DNA of 64,000 nucleotides from Demequina silvatica (GCF_000971215.1 NZ_BBMA01000002.1:479111-543110); one strand, 5' to 3'. Positions 33,670-41,899 are shown, counted from the first letter of the stretch. Notes: generated from the letters alone by a model not told the origin. Numbers and translations are program-made.

Positions 33670-34254
33670 TCAGTGCGCGGTGCTCGACTCGAGCACGCTC
33701 CGCCATGCGCTCATGCAGGCCTCGAGGGCCTGCTCGGTGCCAACACCCGCGTCGGCGGCGTGACGCGCGGTGAACTCCACGAAGGCGAGCCATGCGCCGA
33801 ACGACAGTCGACGCTCCGGCGTGTCGGGCGCTCCGGTCGCAGCGATGAGACGGTCGACCTGGACCACGTGGTTCGCGGCAGCGATGCGAGTCACCTCGGG
33901 CGAGCCGGCCTCATCGGCGGCATAGAGCTCCCGGATACCGCCGGAGCTCTCGGCGAAGTGGGCGAAGTACGTACGGAGCGCGCGCTCGATGTTCTCCTGC
34001 GGCGAGCGGGTCTCGTCCGGGGCGGTCGCGACGAGCAGCCGGTCCGCTTCGCGCTGCAGCACCGCCTCGAGCAGGCTCTGCTTGCCGGGGAAGTAGTGGT
34101 AGACGAGCGGACGGGTCACGCCCGCGTCGCGTGCGATCGCGCTCATGGAGGCACCCGCCACACCGTCGCGCGCGAAGTGGCGCGCGGCGACCGCCTCGAT
34201 CTGCTCGCGCCGCTGGTCGGGCGAGAGGCGCGGCGAAGGCGATCGGTTTGTCAC
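33670..34254 (-). CDS. TetR-family repressor (NmrA/DoxX unit)
   Basis: A 194-residue regulator starting at a GTG. The N-terminal helix-turn-helix is ASMSAIARDAGVTRPLVYHY (residues about 35-55), typical TetR. The C-terminal domain has the Arg/Ala-rich helices that bind a ligand. It is divergent from the DoxX-like gene and upstream of the NmrA-like gene, so it likely controls both. A palindrome overlaps its own start and -10, indicating autorepression. Ligand unknown. Confidence 0.88.
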   Translation of the reverse strand: MTNRSPSPRLSPDQRREQIEAVAARHFARDGVAGASMSAIARDAGVTRPLVYHYFPGKQSLLEAVLQREADRLLVATAPDETRSPQENIERALRTYFAHFAESSGGIRELYAADEAGSPEVTRIAAANHVVQVDRLIAATGAPDTPERRLSFGAWLAFVEFTARHAADAGVGTEQALEACMSAWRSVLESSTAH

Positions 34255-34262
34255 CTGACTAA
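34247..34262. promoter_or_regulatory. Candidate TetR operator over a leaderless promoter
   Basis: An imperfect palindrome with arms TTTGTCA and TGACTAA around CC covers the GTG start and touches the -10 TATATT of the TetR gene (minus strand, 34261-34266), which is exactly 6 nt before the GTG. A repressor bound here would block its own transcription. Confidence 0.45.
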
Positions 34263-34309
34263 TATACTTCCACTCACACGATCACGCGCACAGACCCCGG
34301 GGGAGGACC

Positions 34310-34813
34310 ATGACGACCGTCGCACCGGACACCTCGACGTCCCGCATCGCCTGGAGCACCGTTCAGCCGTGGCTGTCCACCGCGGTCCGCCTCGGCATGG
34401 CCGCCAGCCTCATCGCCGCAGCGATGCCCAAGCTGCTGGACATCCCGCAGTCGATCATCGCGGTGCGCGCCTACCGCATCCTCCCCGAGACCGTCGTGCC
34501 CCTCGTGGGCACCCTGCAGCCGTTCCTCGAGCTTCTCCTCGCGGCGTTCCTGGTCCCCGGGCTCTTCACCCGCGCCGCGGCCGTGATGTGGCTCGCGATG
34601 ATGGCCGCCTACACCACCGGCGTCATCTGGGCTTGGTCGCAAGGCCTCAGCATCGACTGCGGCTGCTTCGGCGGAGGCGGCGAGGTCGCAGAAGGCACCA
34701 CCAACTATCCCCTCCACCTGCTCGAACGCGCCGGCTTCATCGCTCTGGGCGCATTCCTCGTCGTGCTGCCCCGCTCGCGCCTGTCGCTCGACGGATGGAT
34801 GCGGGACGCATAG
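34310..34813 (+). CDS. DoxX/MauE-like membrane protein
   Basis: A 167-residue protein with four hydrophobic helices and the segment GLSIDCGCFGGGG, the conserved Cys-x-Cys loop of the MauE/DoxX-like group linked to disulfide handling. The helix LGMAASLIAAAMPKLLDI and the loop LPETVVPLVGTLQPFLELLL are also family-typical. It is divergent from the TetR gene and probably under its control. Together with the NmrA-like reductase it may form a redox stress unit; that is inference. Confidence 0.75.
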   Translation: MTTVAPDTSTSRIAWSTVQPWLSTAVRLGMAASLIAAAMPKLLDIPQSIIAVRAYRILPETVVPLVGTLQPFLELLLAAFLVPGLFTRAAAVMWLAMMAAYTTGVIWAWSQGLSIDCGCFGGGGEVAEGTTNYPLHLLERAGFIALGAFLVVLPRSRLSLDGWMRDA

Positions 34814-35146
34814 GAATTGCCGACGGCTCCCGCTATTCGCGACCGCACCACCGCACACGCACCTGATCGCGCCGCGCATTGCAGCGCCGACGCCTGCGCG
34901 GCGACCACAGCGGTCGGTGACCGGCAACCTCCGACAGTGACGAAAGAATCCCCATGTAGACCGCGGTGTCGAGGAATTGCCAAGATGTAGCGCACCCGTT
35001 CGTGCTTGCCGGTCGTCTCAGTTGTGCGGGCGCACATCGTGGCAACGTGCCAACTTAGGCACCTACCCGACAAGGTCCGATCCGCCCATCGGATCCCAGG
35101 GCACCGCGACCGATTCGCGCAGACGCGACGAGCACCGGGCGCCAGG
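34814..35146. other. Intergenic region with no recognised gene
   Basis: About 330 nt with lower coding character than its flanks. AGGAATTGCC occurs twice (34812-34821 and 34974-34983), a 10-nt direct repeat about 160 nt apart that could be the trace of an insertion. No hairpin, tRNA or convincing small ORF is seen. Confidence 0.4.
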
Positions 35147-35596
35147 TCAGCCGGGATCGCTCCGCGTGCGCGTCTGCGGCGTCGCGACCCTGCGCGCAGA
35201 GATCACCTCAGCGAGCCTGGCCCCCGTAGCCCACAGCAGCACTCCGACGAGGCCCCCGAGGATGTTGGTCCATGCATCGGTGACGCTTGGGGTGCCACCG
35301 AACGGGAATCGCTGGAGGGTCTCGAGGCACAGCGGGAAGGCCACCGCGGCAACAACCGCCCAGCGGCGCCGACCGGGACCCCACGCCCACGTCATGACGA
35401 TCGCCCATGCGGTGAACAGTGCGAAGTTGAGGAAGGCCAACGCGGCCCCGTAGTCGTCAAGCAGGTCGGCCCCGATCGCGTCAGGAAGGTCACCTAACCA
35501 GCACCACTCCCATGCGAGAGGGTCTCCGGTGGTCGGAAACCTGCGGCCGCTGCCCGGCCGCACCCCGAGGATGCTCACCGCGAGAGCGACCGTCAC
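35147..35596 (-). CDS. VanZ-like membrane protein, start uncertain
   Basis: About 149 residues from a GTG. FPLCLETLQRFPFGGTPSVTD and AWTNILGGLVGVLLWA (split here) are the family core: the E-x-x-Q...R.....D...N..G motif of VanZ. Upstream of the GTG the same frame stays open to the stop at 35753 and encodes a plausible membrane helix (VAWFALACGAVAGFFTWF), but contains no ATG, GTG or TTG. The gene may thus be a 5'-truncated remnant, or translation starts at the GTG and loses the first helix. The region 35597-35907 otherwise holds nothing recognisable. Confidence 0.6.
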   Translation of the reverse strand: MTVALAVSILGVRPGSGRRFPTTGDPLAWEWCWLGDLPDAIGADLLDDYGAALAFLNFALFTAWAIVMTWAWGPGRRRWAVVAAVAFPLCLETLQRFPFGGTPSVTDAWTNILGGLVGVLLWATGARLAEVISARRVATPQTRTRSDPG

Positions 35597-35907
35597 GCCG
35601 ACGGCGACCGAGGTCCGTCCCCGAGCGCGGGCGATCGGGAGCCCCGGGTCCGCGAAGCGGCGCTTCGACGCGAACCACGTAAAGAATCCGGCGACAGCAC
35701 CGCATGCGAGCGCGAACCAGGCGACGTCACCGACGTGTGTCGACCACCCATCTCACGAGCTCATCCCCCAGATCCCGCACCACGACGCCCGGCACCGAGC
35801 GCTGCCCCGTCAGATGGTGCGACCGTTGGAATGTAGCGCGGGCGCACCCCCGAGGCTGAGACCGCCGCAGCGAGCACGCTCCGCCGCGGGCGCCCGCTTC
35901 CGGAGCC

Positions 35908-36525
35908 CTACCCTTCGGGCAACGGGGTCGGGGCGATAAGCGCGGCTGTCCGCACGGGAACTGCGATCCGCTCGACGGCGCGCACCACCTCGGCGGCGTC
36001 GCGAGTCTCCGCGTCGAGCGCGCGGTGGATGGTGAGGCCCTCGATGAGCGCGTCGAGCTGCCGTGCGGTCTCGGGGTCGAAGTGCAGCTCGAGCGCGGCG
36101 CGGCTCCGTGCCATCCACGCGGAGGTGATGGTGCGGTACTCGGCCCGGCGTGCGGCGAGCGTGTACAGCTCATGCGTGAGCACCAGGTCGCGGGCGCTGC
36201 CGAACACGTCCTCGGTGATGATCGCGACCACGGCCGCCCGGGCCGAATCGTGGTCGGCGGCGTCCGACATGCGCCGCACGAACTGCTCGCTGCCGGTGAC
36301 GGCGAACCGCGTGAACGCCTCGTGCAGGAGATCGTCCATGCCAGCGAAGTAGTAGGTCATCGAGCCCAGCGGCACGCCTGCCGCCTCGGCGACCTTGCGA
36401 TGGCTCGTGCCGGCGACGCCGGCCTCCGCGATCACGTCGAGGCACGCGTCGATGATGCGGTCGCGCCGCTCGGGATCGTTGCGCCGACCCCGGCGCGTGC
36501 CCGGCACCGCCACGTCACTCGCCAT
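35908..36525 (-). CDS. TetR-family repressor (acetyltransferase/MFS unit)
   Basis: A 205-residue regulator with the helix-turn-helix SHRKVAEAAGVPLGSMTYYF near residues 45-65, of the kind found in TetR proteins controlling transporters. Its start overlaps the acetyltransferase stop by 11 nt, so it is co-transcribed from the acetyltransferase promoter, and the divergent MFS gene is its likely target. The effector is unknown. Confidence 0.85.
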   Translation of the reverse strand: MASDVAVPGTRRGRRNDPERRDRIIDACLDVIAEAGVAGTSHRKVAEAAGVPLGSMTYYFAGMDDLLHEAFTRFAVTGSEQFVRRMSDAADHDSARAAVVAIITEDVFGSARDLVLTHELYTLAARRAEYRTITSAWMARSRAALELHFDPETARQLDALIEGLTIHRALDAETRDAAEVVRAVERIAVPVRTAALIAPTPLPEG

Positions 36526-37111
36526 CGTGGTCGCCGATCGTGCGGATGACACGGGCGGGGTTGCCGACGGCGACCACGTTCGCGGGGATGTCCTTGGTGA
36601 CCACGGAGCCCGCACCGATCACGCTGTTCTCTCCGATGGAGACGCCCGGGCAGACGATCACTCCGCCACCGAGCCACACGTTGTCGCCGATGACGATGGG
36701 CTTCGCGGCCTCGAGCTTGTCGCGGCGCGGCTGCGGGTCGATGGGATGCGTCGGGGTGAGCAGCTGGACGTTCGGGCCGATCTGGCAGTCCTCCCCGATG
36801 GTGATCGTGGCGACGTCGAGCGCGCACAGGTTGTAGTTGATGAAGGTGCGCGCGCCGACGTGCAGGTTCTCGCCGTAGTCGACGAAGAGCGGTGCGTTGA
36901 TGTGCGCATCCTCCCCGAGCGTGCCGAGAAGGTCGCTCAACAGCCCTCGGGCGCCGGGATCGCCCGCGACGGTCGCCCGGTGGTAGGCGTCGACGAGCCT
37001 GACACCACGCTCGTGAAGCCGAGCGTTCTCGGGATCGTCGGCGATGTAGAGGTCGCCGTCAAGCATCCGCTGCCGGTTCGTGCGGGGGTCACCCGCGAAG
37101 TAATCCGCCAT
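36515..37111 (-). CDS. Maltose/galactoside O-acetyltransferase family protein
   Basis: A 198-residue left-handed beta-helix acetyltransferase. The N-terminal mac domain has GDPRTNRQRMLDGDLYIADD. The hexapeptide repeats include INYNLCALDVATITIGEDCQ, then LLTPTHPIDP with the catalytic His, and IVIGDNVWLGGGVIVCPGV. It transfers acetyl from acetyl-CoA to a sugar hydroxyl, often to detoxify non-metabolised sugars. A -10 TACGGT lies 6 nt before the ATG. In context it would acetylate a sugar that the divergent MFS protein exports or imports. Confidence 0.88.
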   Translation of the reverse strand: MADYFAGDPRTNRQRMLDGDLYIADDPENARLHERGVRLVDAYHRATVAGDPGARGLLSDLLGTLGEDAHINAPLFVDYGENLHVGARTFINYNLCALDVATITIGEDCQIGPNVQLLTPTHPIDPQPRRDKLEAAKPIVIGDNVWLGGGVIVCPGVSIGENSVIGAGSVVTKDIPANVVAVGNPARVIRTIGDHDGE

Positions 37112-37117
37112 CGCATC

Positions 37118-37163
37118 ACCGTAGCACCCGATGTGTACAGACGTACTCATTTGTGGGTACAGT
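37118..37163. promoter_or_regulatory. Divergent promoter region with candidate TetR operator
   Basis: The minus-strand -10 TACGGT (37118-37123) serves the acetyltransferase. The plus-strand TACAGT (37158-37163) can serve the MFS gene. Between them GTACAG occurs at 37135-37140 and 37157-37162, about two helical turns apart, and TGTAC/GTACA form inverted ends of a 28-nt element. A TetR dimer pair here could repress both directions. Confidence 0.4.
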
Positions 37164-37244
37164 GGCAACCGGCACGTCTCCTCGGCACGTCGCAACGGCC
37201 GGACCCGGCGTGCCTCACGTTCTCAAGGAAGCACCGCTCTCACC

Positions 37245-38483
37245 ATGTACGCCCTTCTGCTCTCGATCATCTACGTCGCGTTCGTCAGCCTCGGTCTTCC
37301 CGACTCGCTCATCGGCGCGGGCTGGCCCGTCATGCACGGTGATCTCGGTGTGCCGGTGGGCTTCGCGGGCATCCTGACGATGGTCGTCGCGGGCGGCACC
37401 ATCGTCTCGAGCCTGCTCTCCGAGCGGCTCACGCACCGGTTCGGCGCCGGGCTCGTCACCGCGGTCAGCGTGGGCATGACCGCGGCGGCGCTGATCGGAT
37501 TCTCCGTGTCGGGTGAGTTCTGGATGCTGTGCCTGTGGGCCATCCCCTACGGCCTCGGCGCCGGCGCGGTCGATGCCGCGCTCAACAACTATGTCGCGCT
37601 GCACTACGCCGCGAAGCACATGAACTGGCTCCACAGCTTCTGGGGCGTCGGCGCCTCGATCAGCCCCTTCATCATGAGCTACGCCCTCGGCGCGGGCCTC
37701 GGCTGGTCCGGCGCCTACCAGACGGTCGGCATCATCCAGGCGGCCCTGACGGTCCTGCTCTTCCTGAGCCTCACGCTGTGGACTCGCGTGAACTCTGCGG
37801 ACCCGCACGCCGATGACGACGCGAGCGCCACCGGCGAGGTGTCCGCGCGGAAGCACGTCCCCCTGCGCACCGCGCTGCGCATTCCCGGCGTGCCGCTCAT
37901 CCTCGGCGCGTTCTTCGCCTACTGCGCGGTCGAGTCCACCGCGATCCTGTGGGCCTCCACCTACCTGGTCACCGACCGTGGCGTGGACGCCGCGACCGCC
38001 GCCGCGTTCGCCTCGCTCTTCCTCCTGGGAATCACCGGCGGACGGTTCCTGGCCGGATTCGTCGCCGACCGCATCGGCGACCGCCTCCTCATCCGCGGCG
38101 GTTTCATCACCGTCGCGGTGGGCGTCGCGCTCATCGCGCTGCCGCTGCCCACCGACGTGTTCGCCCTGGCAGGCTTGGTTCTCGCCGGGCTCGGCAGCGC
38201 GCCCATCTACCCGGCGATCATCCATTCCACCCCGGTGAACTTCGGGCGCCGCAACTCGCAGGCGATCATCGGGATCCAGATGGCGGCCGCCTACACCGGC
38301 TCCACCCTGGCGCCGCCGCTGTTCGGCGCCCTGTCCTCCTGGGTCGGCTTGTGGACCTTCCCGCTCTTCCTCGCCGCCCTCGTGGCGTTGGGCCTGATCA
38401 TGTCCGAGCGCCTCAACCGCCGCATCGCCGCGTCACGGAGCGACGCCAACGTGACGTCGCCCGTGGCAGCGGACACGCCCTGA
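37245..38483 (+). CDS. MFS transporter (fucose permease-like)
   Basis: A 412-residue transporter with twelve predicted helices, opening YALLLSIIYVAFVSLGLPDS. The helix 1 motif 'GLPDSLIGAGWPVMHGDLG' and helix 4-5 'GAVDAALNNYVALHY' match the FucP/GlcP-like MFS group for sugars. It lacks an obvious long N-terminal tail when started at this ATG; an AAGGAAG site lies further upstream than usual. It is divergent from the acetyltransferase and TetR genes. Substrate is inferred to be a sugar. The 256 nt after it (38484-38739) contain no clear gene. Confidence 0.88.
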   Translation: MYALLLSIIYVAFVSLGLPDSLIGAGWPVMHGDLGVPVGFAGILTMVVAGGTIVSSLLSERLTHRFGAGLVTAVSVGMTAAALIGFSVSGEFWMLCLWAIPYGLGAGAVDAALNNYVALHYAAKHMNWLHSFWGVGASISPFIMSYALGAGLGWSGAYQTVGIIQAALTVLLFLSLTLWTRVNSADPHADDDASATGEVSARKHVPLRTALRIPGVPLILGAFFAYCAVESTAILWASTYLVTDRGVDAATAAAFASLFLLGITGGRFLAGFVADRIGDRLLIRGGFITVAVGVALIALPLPTDVFALAGLVLAGLGSAPIYPAIIHSTPVNFGRRNSQAIIGIQMAAAYTGSTLAPPLFGALSSWVGLWTFPLFLAALVALGLIMSERLNRRIAASRSDANVTSPVAADTP

Positions 38484-38739
38484 CAGCACGATCGCGCTAC
38501 AGCCTGAGCGACCCTGAGCGCCAAGAATCGGATCGGAACGACTCGCCCGAACTGTTCGTGCAGTTCGACAACGCACGGTTGCCATGGCCGACCATCGGAG
38601 TGAAATGCCGCTACCGCACCCTTGAGCTTCGCCGTGAGGGGTGCGACCGTCGCGTCGAACAAGTGAGGCGGAGCTCGGGCTCCACGCGCCGGCTCATCCA
38701 CGGCCCGACCGCACAGGGCTATTGACCTCGTCGCCTCAG

Positions 38740-39051
38740 TCAGGTGTCGACCCGGGCACGCCAGTAGCCCGGGCGTCTCCTCGCGTGTGCGACGGCGACT
38801 ACGGCCAGCACGTGGTCTCGGACAACGTAGACAACCCGATACGGGAATCCGTCGACGCCCTTCGCACGCACAGCAGGCACGCGATCCCAACCCCACCAGA
38901 TCGCCCACGCTTCCGGCGCTTGGACCGCGGCATCAACCGCCGAAAGGACGGCACCCTCGAACCGATCGCCAAGTCCAGCTTCGCGCTGCTCGTACCATTC
39001 GACGTCGGCGACAAACTCGGCGAGCGCCGCCGGGTGCCACTCGATCCTCAC
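38740..39051 (-). CDS. ParE/RelE-family toxin
   Basis: A 103-residue protein starting MRIEWHPAALAEFVADVEWYE, the standard ParE/RelE opening, with GFPYRVVYVVRDHVLAVVAVAHARRRP as its core (split into F-PYRVVYVV and VAVAHARRRP blocks). The RRRPGYW tail resembles RelE/ParE toxins that inhibit gyrase or ribosomes. It lies 3 nt after the antitoxin stop, so the pair is one operon with the antitoxin first. Confidence 0.88.
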   Translation of the reverse strand: MRIEWHPAALAEFVADVEWYEQREAGLGDRFEGAVLSAVDAAVQAPEAWAIWWGWDRVPAVRAKGVDGFPYRVVYVVRDHVLAVVAVAHARRRPGYWRARVDT

Positions 39052-39054
39052 GCG

Positions 39055-39312
39055 CTAGGCCTGCCGACGAGCCGCCTGACGCGCCGCGCGCCGATCCGCG
39101 AGATGCGTCCGGACCTCCTCGTGAGGGATGGTCACCACCTCGCCGTCGAGGATGCTGTCGAGGCGTGCGGCGATCTCTGCCGTCCACCGCTGGTCGAGCA
39201 ACTCCTGATCCTCCCGCTCGAGCGATTCGAGCAGCCGGAGAGCGACATCTTTGCGCACCGAGGGAGGCAGGTTCATGCCCGCCTCGTATAACTCCGATGC
39301 GCTCAGCGACAT
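39055..39312 (-). CDS. Antitoxin of the ParE-type module
   Basis: An 85-residue protein with SASELYEAGMNLPPSVRKDV and ALRLLESLE, followed by an acidic DQELLDQRWTAEIAARLDSI helix: the addiction-module / DUF of the RelB-ParD-like 'putative addiction module' family. The Arg/Ala-rich C-terminus would wrap the toxin. It is translated before the toxin with a 3-nt gap. Expected to neutralise the toxin and autoregulate the pair. Confidence 0.82.
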   Translation of the reverse strand: MSLSASELYEAGMNLPPSVRKDVALRLLESLEREDQELLDQRWTAEIAARLDSILDGEVVTIPHEEVRTHLADRRAARQAARRQA

Positions 39313-39451
39313 GCCATCAGTGTAGGCACCACCACCGACTCGCCTCGGGTGACCGATAGCAACGAAACCACGAGCACGACCGGGCGCGGTGCCGCTCGGA
39401 CCACGCGCGCCGGAGAGTTGGAGCAACAGCCCGGCCGTCGGACCCCGGGGT

Positions 39452-39457
39452 TAGTGT
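39452..39457 (+). promoter_or_regulatory. -10 element of a leaderless promoter
   Basis: TAGTGT followed by exactly 6 nt and the ATG at 39464, without a ribosome site, repeating the spacing seen at purB and the flippase-like gene. Confidence 0.5.
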
Positions 39458-39463
39458 GGCCGG

Positions 39464-40027
39464 ATGGTCGAGGTCATCCTGTTCCATCACGCCGGCGGTC
39501 TCACGGACGGAGTGCTCGCGTTCGCCTCCGCGCTGCGCGACGCCGGGCACACCGTGCACACGCCGGACCTGTTCGAGGGCCGCACCTTCGACGCCGTCGA
39601 TGACGGCGTCGCGTTCGCCCAGTCCCATCCACCGGGCACCATGGCGCGGCGCGCCGCGGAGGCCATCGCGGACCTCCCCGCCGACGTGGTCTATGGAGGG
39701 ATGTCGATGGGCACGGCGCGGGCGGCCGAGGCCGTGCTCGAGCGGCCGGGCGCGCGAGGCGCGTTCTTCCTCTACGGCGCGATCGCGCCATCGTGGTGGG
39801 ACGCCGAGTGGCCCGCCGGGGTGCCATCCCAGGCCCACGTGAACTCGAAGGACCCGTGGCGCGAGGTCGACGCCGAGGAGGAGTACGCCGCGGCGGTGCC
39901 GGACGGCGAGCTGTTCGTCTACGAGGGCAGCGGCCACCTGTTCGCCGAACCGGGGCACCCGGACCACGATCCGGACTCGGCCGCGATGGCGATCGACCGG
40001 GTGCTCGCCCTCCTCGCGGACCTGTAG
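39464..40027 (+). CDS. Dienelactone hydrolase-like protein
   Basis: A 187-residue alpha/beta hydrolase. It starts MVEVILFHHAGGLTDGV. The nucleophile elbow reads GGMSMGTA, with Ser where classical dienelactone hydrolases have Cys, and the C-terminal GSGHLFAEPGHPDHD supplies the His. An SKDPWREVDAEEE region would hold the Asp. Small DLH-family proteins of this size act on esters or lactones. Leaderless promoter upstream. No pathway partners nearby. Confidence 0.82.
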   Translation: MVEVILFHHAGGLTDGVLAFASALRDAGHTVHTPDLFEGRTFDAVDDGVAFAQSHPPGTMARRAAEAIADLPADVVYGGMSMGTARAAEAVLERPGARGAFFLYGAIAPSWWDAEWPAGVPSQAHVNSKDPWREVDAEEEYAAAVPDGELFVYEGSGHLFAEPGHPDHDPDSAAMAIDRVLALLADL

Positions 40028-40043
40028 CGCGCCCCGCGGACCC

Positions 40044-40508
40044 TCAGGACGGCCCGCACCAGTACTGACGGTCGGCGCTCGCGGTGTCGCCGGTGGAGAC
40101 ACCCGCGCCACCCCAGTAGACGGGGTTCATGAACGTCGGGGTCCCGCTGTCGCGCAGCACCATCGTCTCCGTGTCCGGCTCGACGCCGTCGACGTGGATC
40201 CGCACCACCTGCCCGGCGGCGTGGCTCGGGTCGCCGGCGTAGTCGACCACGCACACGATCTCCGGCGCGGCCGCGGGCGCGGGGCCGGCGGCGCCCAGCA
40301 GCGTCCCGCAGTTGCCCTGCGACGCCGCGAGCGCACACAGCTCGGCCTCGCTGCCCCGCGCGGAATGGAGCGCCGCGACCGCCTCCTCCAGCGCCGCGAG
40401 ATCGAACGGCTCGGGCTCGGCGCGCGACGCCTGCCACCAGAGCCCGCCAGCGACCGCGACCGCCGCCACCGCCCCAGCCGCGACGCCCACGCTCGGCGAC
40501 CAGCGCAT
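40044..40508 (-). CDS. Hypothetical secreted or membrane-anchored protein
   Basis: A 154-residue protein with an N-terminal hydrophobic segment (VGVAAGAVAAVAVAGGLWW) acting as a signal or anchor, then an Ala/Glu helix and a Cys-containing region with two or three likely disulfides (LCALAASQGNCG and IVCVVDYAG). The GTPTFMNPVYWGG and QYWCG segments near the end are not recognised. The ATG is embedded in the motif GGGGACGATGCG. A start 13 codons upstream is also possible. Function unknown. Confidence 0.55.
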   Translation of the reverse strand: MRWSPSVGVAAGAVAAVAVAGGLWWQASRAEPEPFDLAALEEAVAALHSARGSEAELCALAASQGNCGTLLGAAGPAPAAAPEIVCVVDYAGDPSHAAGQVVRIHVDGVEPDTETMVLRDSGTPTFMNPVYWGGAGVSTGDTASADRQYWCGPS

Positions 40509-40629
40509 CGTCCCCCCAGACCTCGCGCGCGCGAGCGCGCGAACCATCGCTCACATCCCTGGTAGATCGCGGCATCGCGATCTGCAGGCACACTACCGCG
40601 CACGGGCCGCCGCGGTCACGCGCGACGGC

Positions 40630-41250
40630 TCAGTACGCCATGTCCCCCGTCGCGGGCGGCTCGCCGGTGGGCCCGTACCGCAGCTGCACCGTGCCTGCCG
40701 ACCCGGTGACGGCCGGCTCGAGCAGCCGGAGCGCCGCGGGCGTGGCGCCGTCCGGGAACACCTTCTTCCCCTGCCCCAGCACCACCGGGTACACCCAGAG
40801 GTTCAGCACGTCGAAGAGCCCCTCTGTGAGCAGCGTCTGCACCAGGTCCACGCTCCCGATGACGTGCACGTCCGCGTGGCGCTCGCGCAGCGCGCGCACC
40901 TCAGGCACAAGATCGGCCCCCACACGCGAGGACCCGCGCCACGTCAGCGCGACCTCGCCGCGGCTCGCGACGTACTTGGGGACCTCAGCGAACCGGCGCC
41001 CGATCGCGCCGTCGCGGACCGACTCGTGCAGCGGCCAGTACGCCGCGAAGATCTCGTAGGTGCGCCGCCCGAGCAGAAGCGCGTCCATCGACGCGATGCC
41101 GGCCGTGACGCTCTCGCCCACCATCGCGTCCATGAGAGGCGCCTGCCACCCCCCGAAGGGGAAGCCGCTGGACGCGTCCTCGTCCGGTCCGCCCGGGGCC
41201 TGGCAGACCCCGTCGAGCGTGGTGAACAGGTCGATGCTGATCCGGCCCAT
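40630..41250 (-). CDS. RibD C-terminal / dihydrofolate reductase-like protein
   Basis: A 206-residue protein opening RISIDLFTTLDGVCQAPGGP and carrying MDALLLGRRTYEIFAAYWP, DVHVIGSVDLVQTLL and VYPVVLGQGKKVFPDG, all marks of the RibD C-terminal reductase-like family common in actinobacteria. It binds NADPH in a DHFR-like fold. No riboflavin genes are near, so it is a stand-alone member of unknown substrate. Confidence 0.88.
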   Translation of the reverse strand: MGRISIDLFTTLDGVCQAPGGPDEDASSGFPFGGWQAPLMDAMVGESVTAGIASMDALLLGRRTYEIFAAYWPLHESVRDGAIGRRFAEVPKYVASRGEVALTWRGSSRVGADLVPEVRALRERHADVHVIGSVDLVQTLLTEGLFDVLNLWVYPVVLGQGKKVFPDGATPAALRLLEPAVTGSAGTVQLRYGPTGEPPATGDMAY

Positions 41251-41313
41251 GACGGCTCCTTCGGCTCGGTGACGCGCACCCGCCTTCGAGCATAGGCACC
41301 GCGGCGCGTCACC

Positions 41314-41335
41314 CGCATGAGAGCTCTCTCATGCG
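41314..41335. promoter_or_regulatory. Perfect 22-nt palindrome, candidate operator
   Basis: Arms CGCATGAGAG and CTCTCATGCG are perfectly complementary around CT, in the 160-nt gap between the divergent RibD-like and small secreted-protein genes. Position and symmetry fit a dimeric regulator's operator. The half-site CGCATGAGAG also occurs at 46815, upstream of the aminotransferase gene. Confidence 0.45.
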
Positions 41336-41412
41336 CAGGCACGGGCCGCTCTCATCTCCCGCCGCGACCGTGGTCACGTCAACCCGCCACCCCATCACCC
41401 ACGGAGGAAGCC

Positions 41413-41820
41413 ATGACCACCACCGCCTCGACGCCGTCGCGTCGCCACTGCCGCACCGCCGCGATCACCGCCGGCGCTCTCATCGCGGGCTCGTTCACGC
41501 TGCTGGGCGCGACCCCGGCCTCCGCCGCGGACCGCGAGTTCCGCTACGCGGGTGCGGACGTCGAGTTCGACGTCGAGAAGGACGACGGCCGCTTCGAGGT
41601 CGACGTGGACGTGGACGATGCGCGGGACGGCCAGCGCTTCCGCGTGATCCTCTGGCACGACGGCAAGAAGTTCCACGACCGCATCCACCGCGCGGACGAC
41701 GACGGCGACTTCGACATCGACCGCGACCGCCCGAACACGGCCGGTACGGACACTTTTAAGCTGAAGATCAAGCGCGTCGGCGGCGACCACGCCGCAACCC
41801 GCACCATCCGCACCCGCTGA
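41413..41820 (+). CDS. Small secreted Asp/Arg-rich protein
   Basis: A 135-residue protein. The signal peptide has an RR-containing N-region, a hydrophobic core (AAITAGALIAGSFTLLGA) and ASA|AD cleavage at about residue 38. The mature 97 residues are very rich in Asp, Lys and Arg (VEFDVEKDDGRFEVDVDVDD) and appear all beta with repeated F-x-V/I strands. GGAGGAA 3-4 nt before the ATG marks the start. It may bind cations or the wall; no family is recognised. Confidence 0.7.
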   Translation: MTTTASTPSRRHCRTAAITAGALIAGSFTLLGATPASAADREFRYAGADVEFDVEKDDGRFEVDVDVDDARDGQRFRVILWHDGKKFHDRIHRADDDGDFDIDRDRPNTAGTDTFKLKIKRVGGDHAATRTIRTR

Positions 41821-41899
41821 ACCGGCGCATCGTCCCCCGGCGTGGGGAACGTGAGACGCGAAGGCCCGGTTCGCGGCGCGTACCGCCGCGGACCGGCGC
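41821..41899. repeat. Dispersed intergenic repeat with hairpin terminator, copy 1
   Basis: A segment of about 80 nt between convergent genes that is nearly the same as 50253-50334. It starts with the CGCATCGTCCCC word, has CGAAGGCCCGGTTCGCGG, and ends in a hairpin whose arms (41866-41876 and 41886-41896) pair with one G-T mismatch around a 9-nt loop. It probably acts as a bidirectional terminator. Confidence 0.65.
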
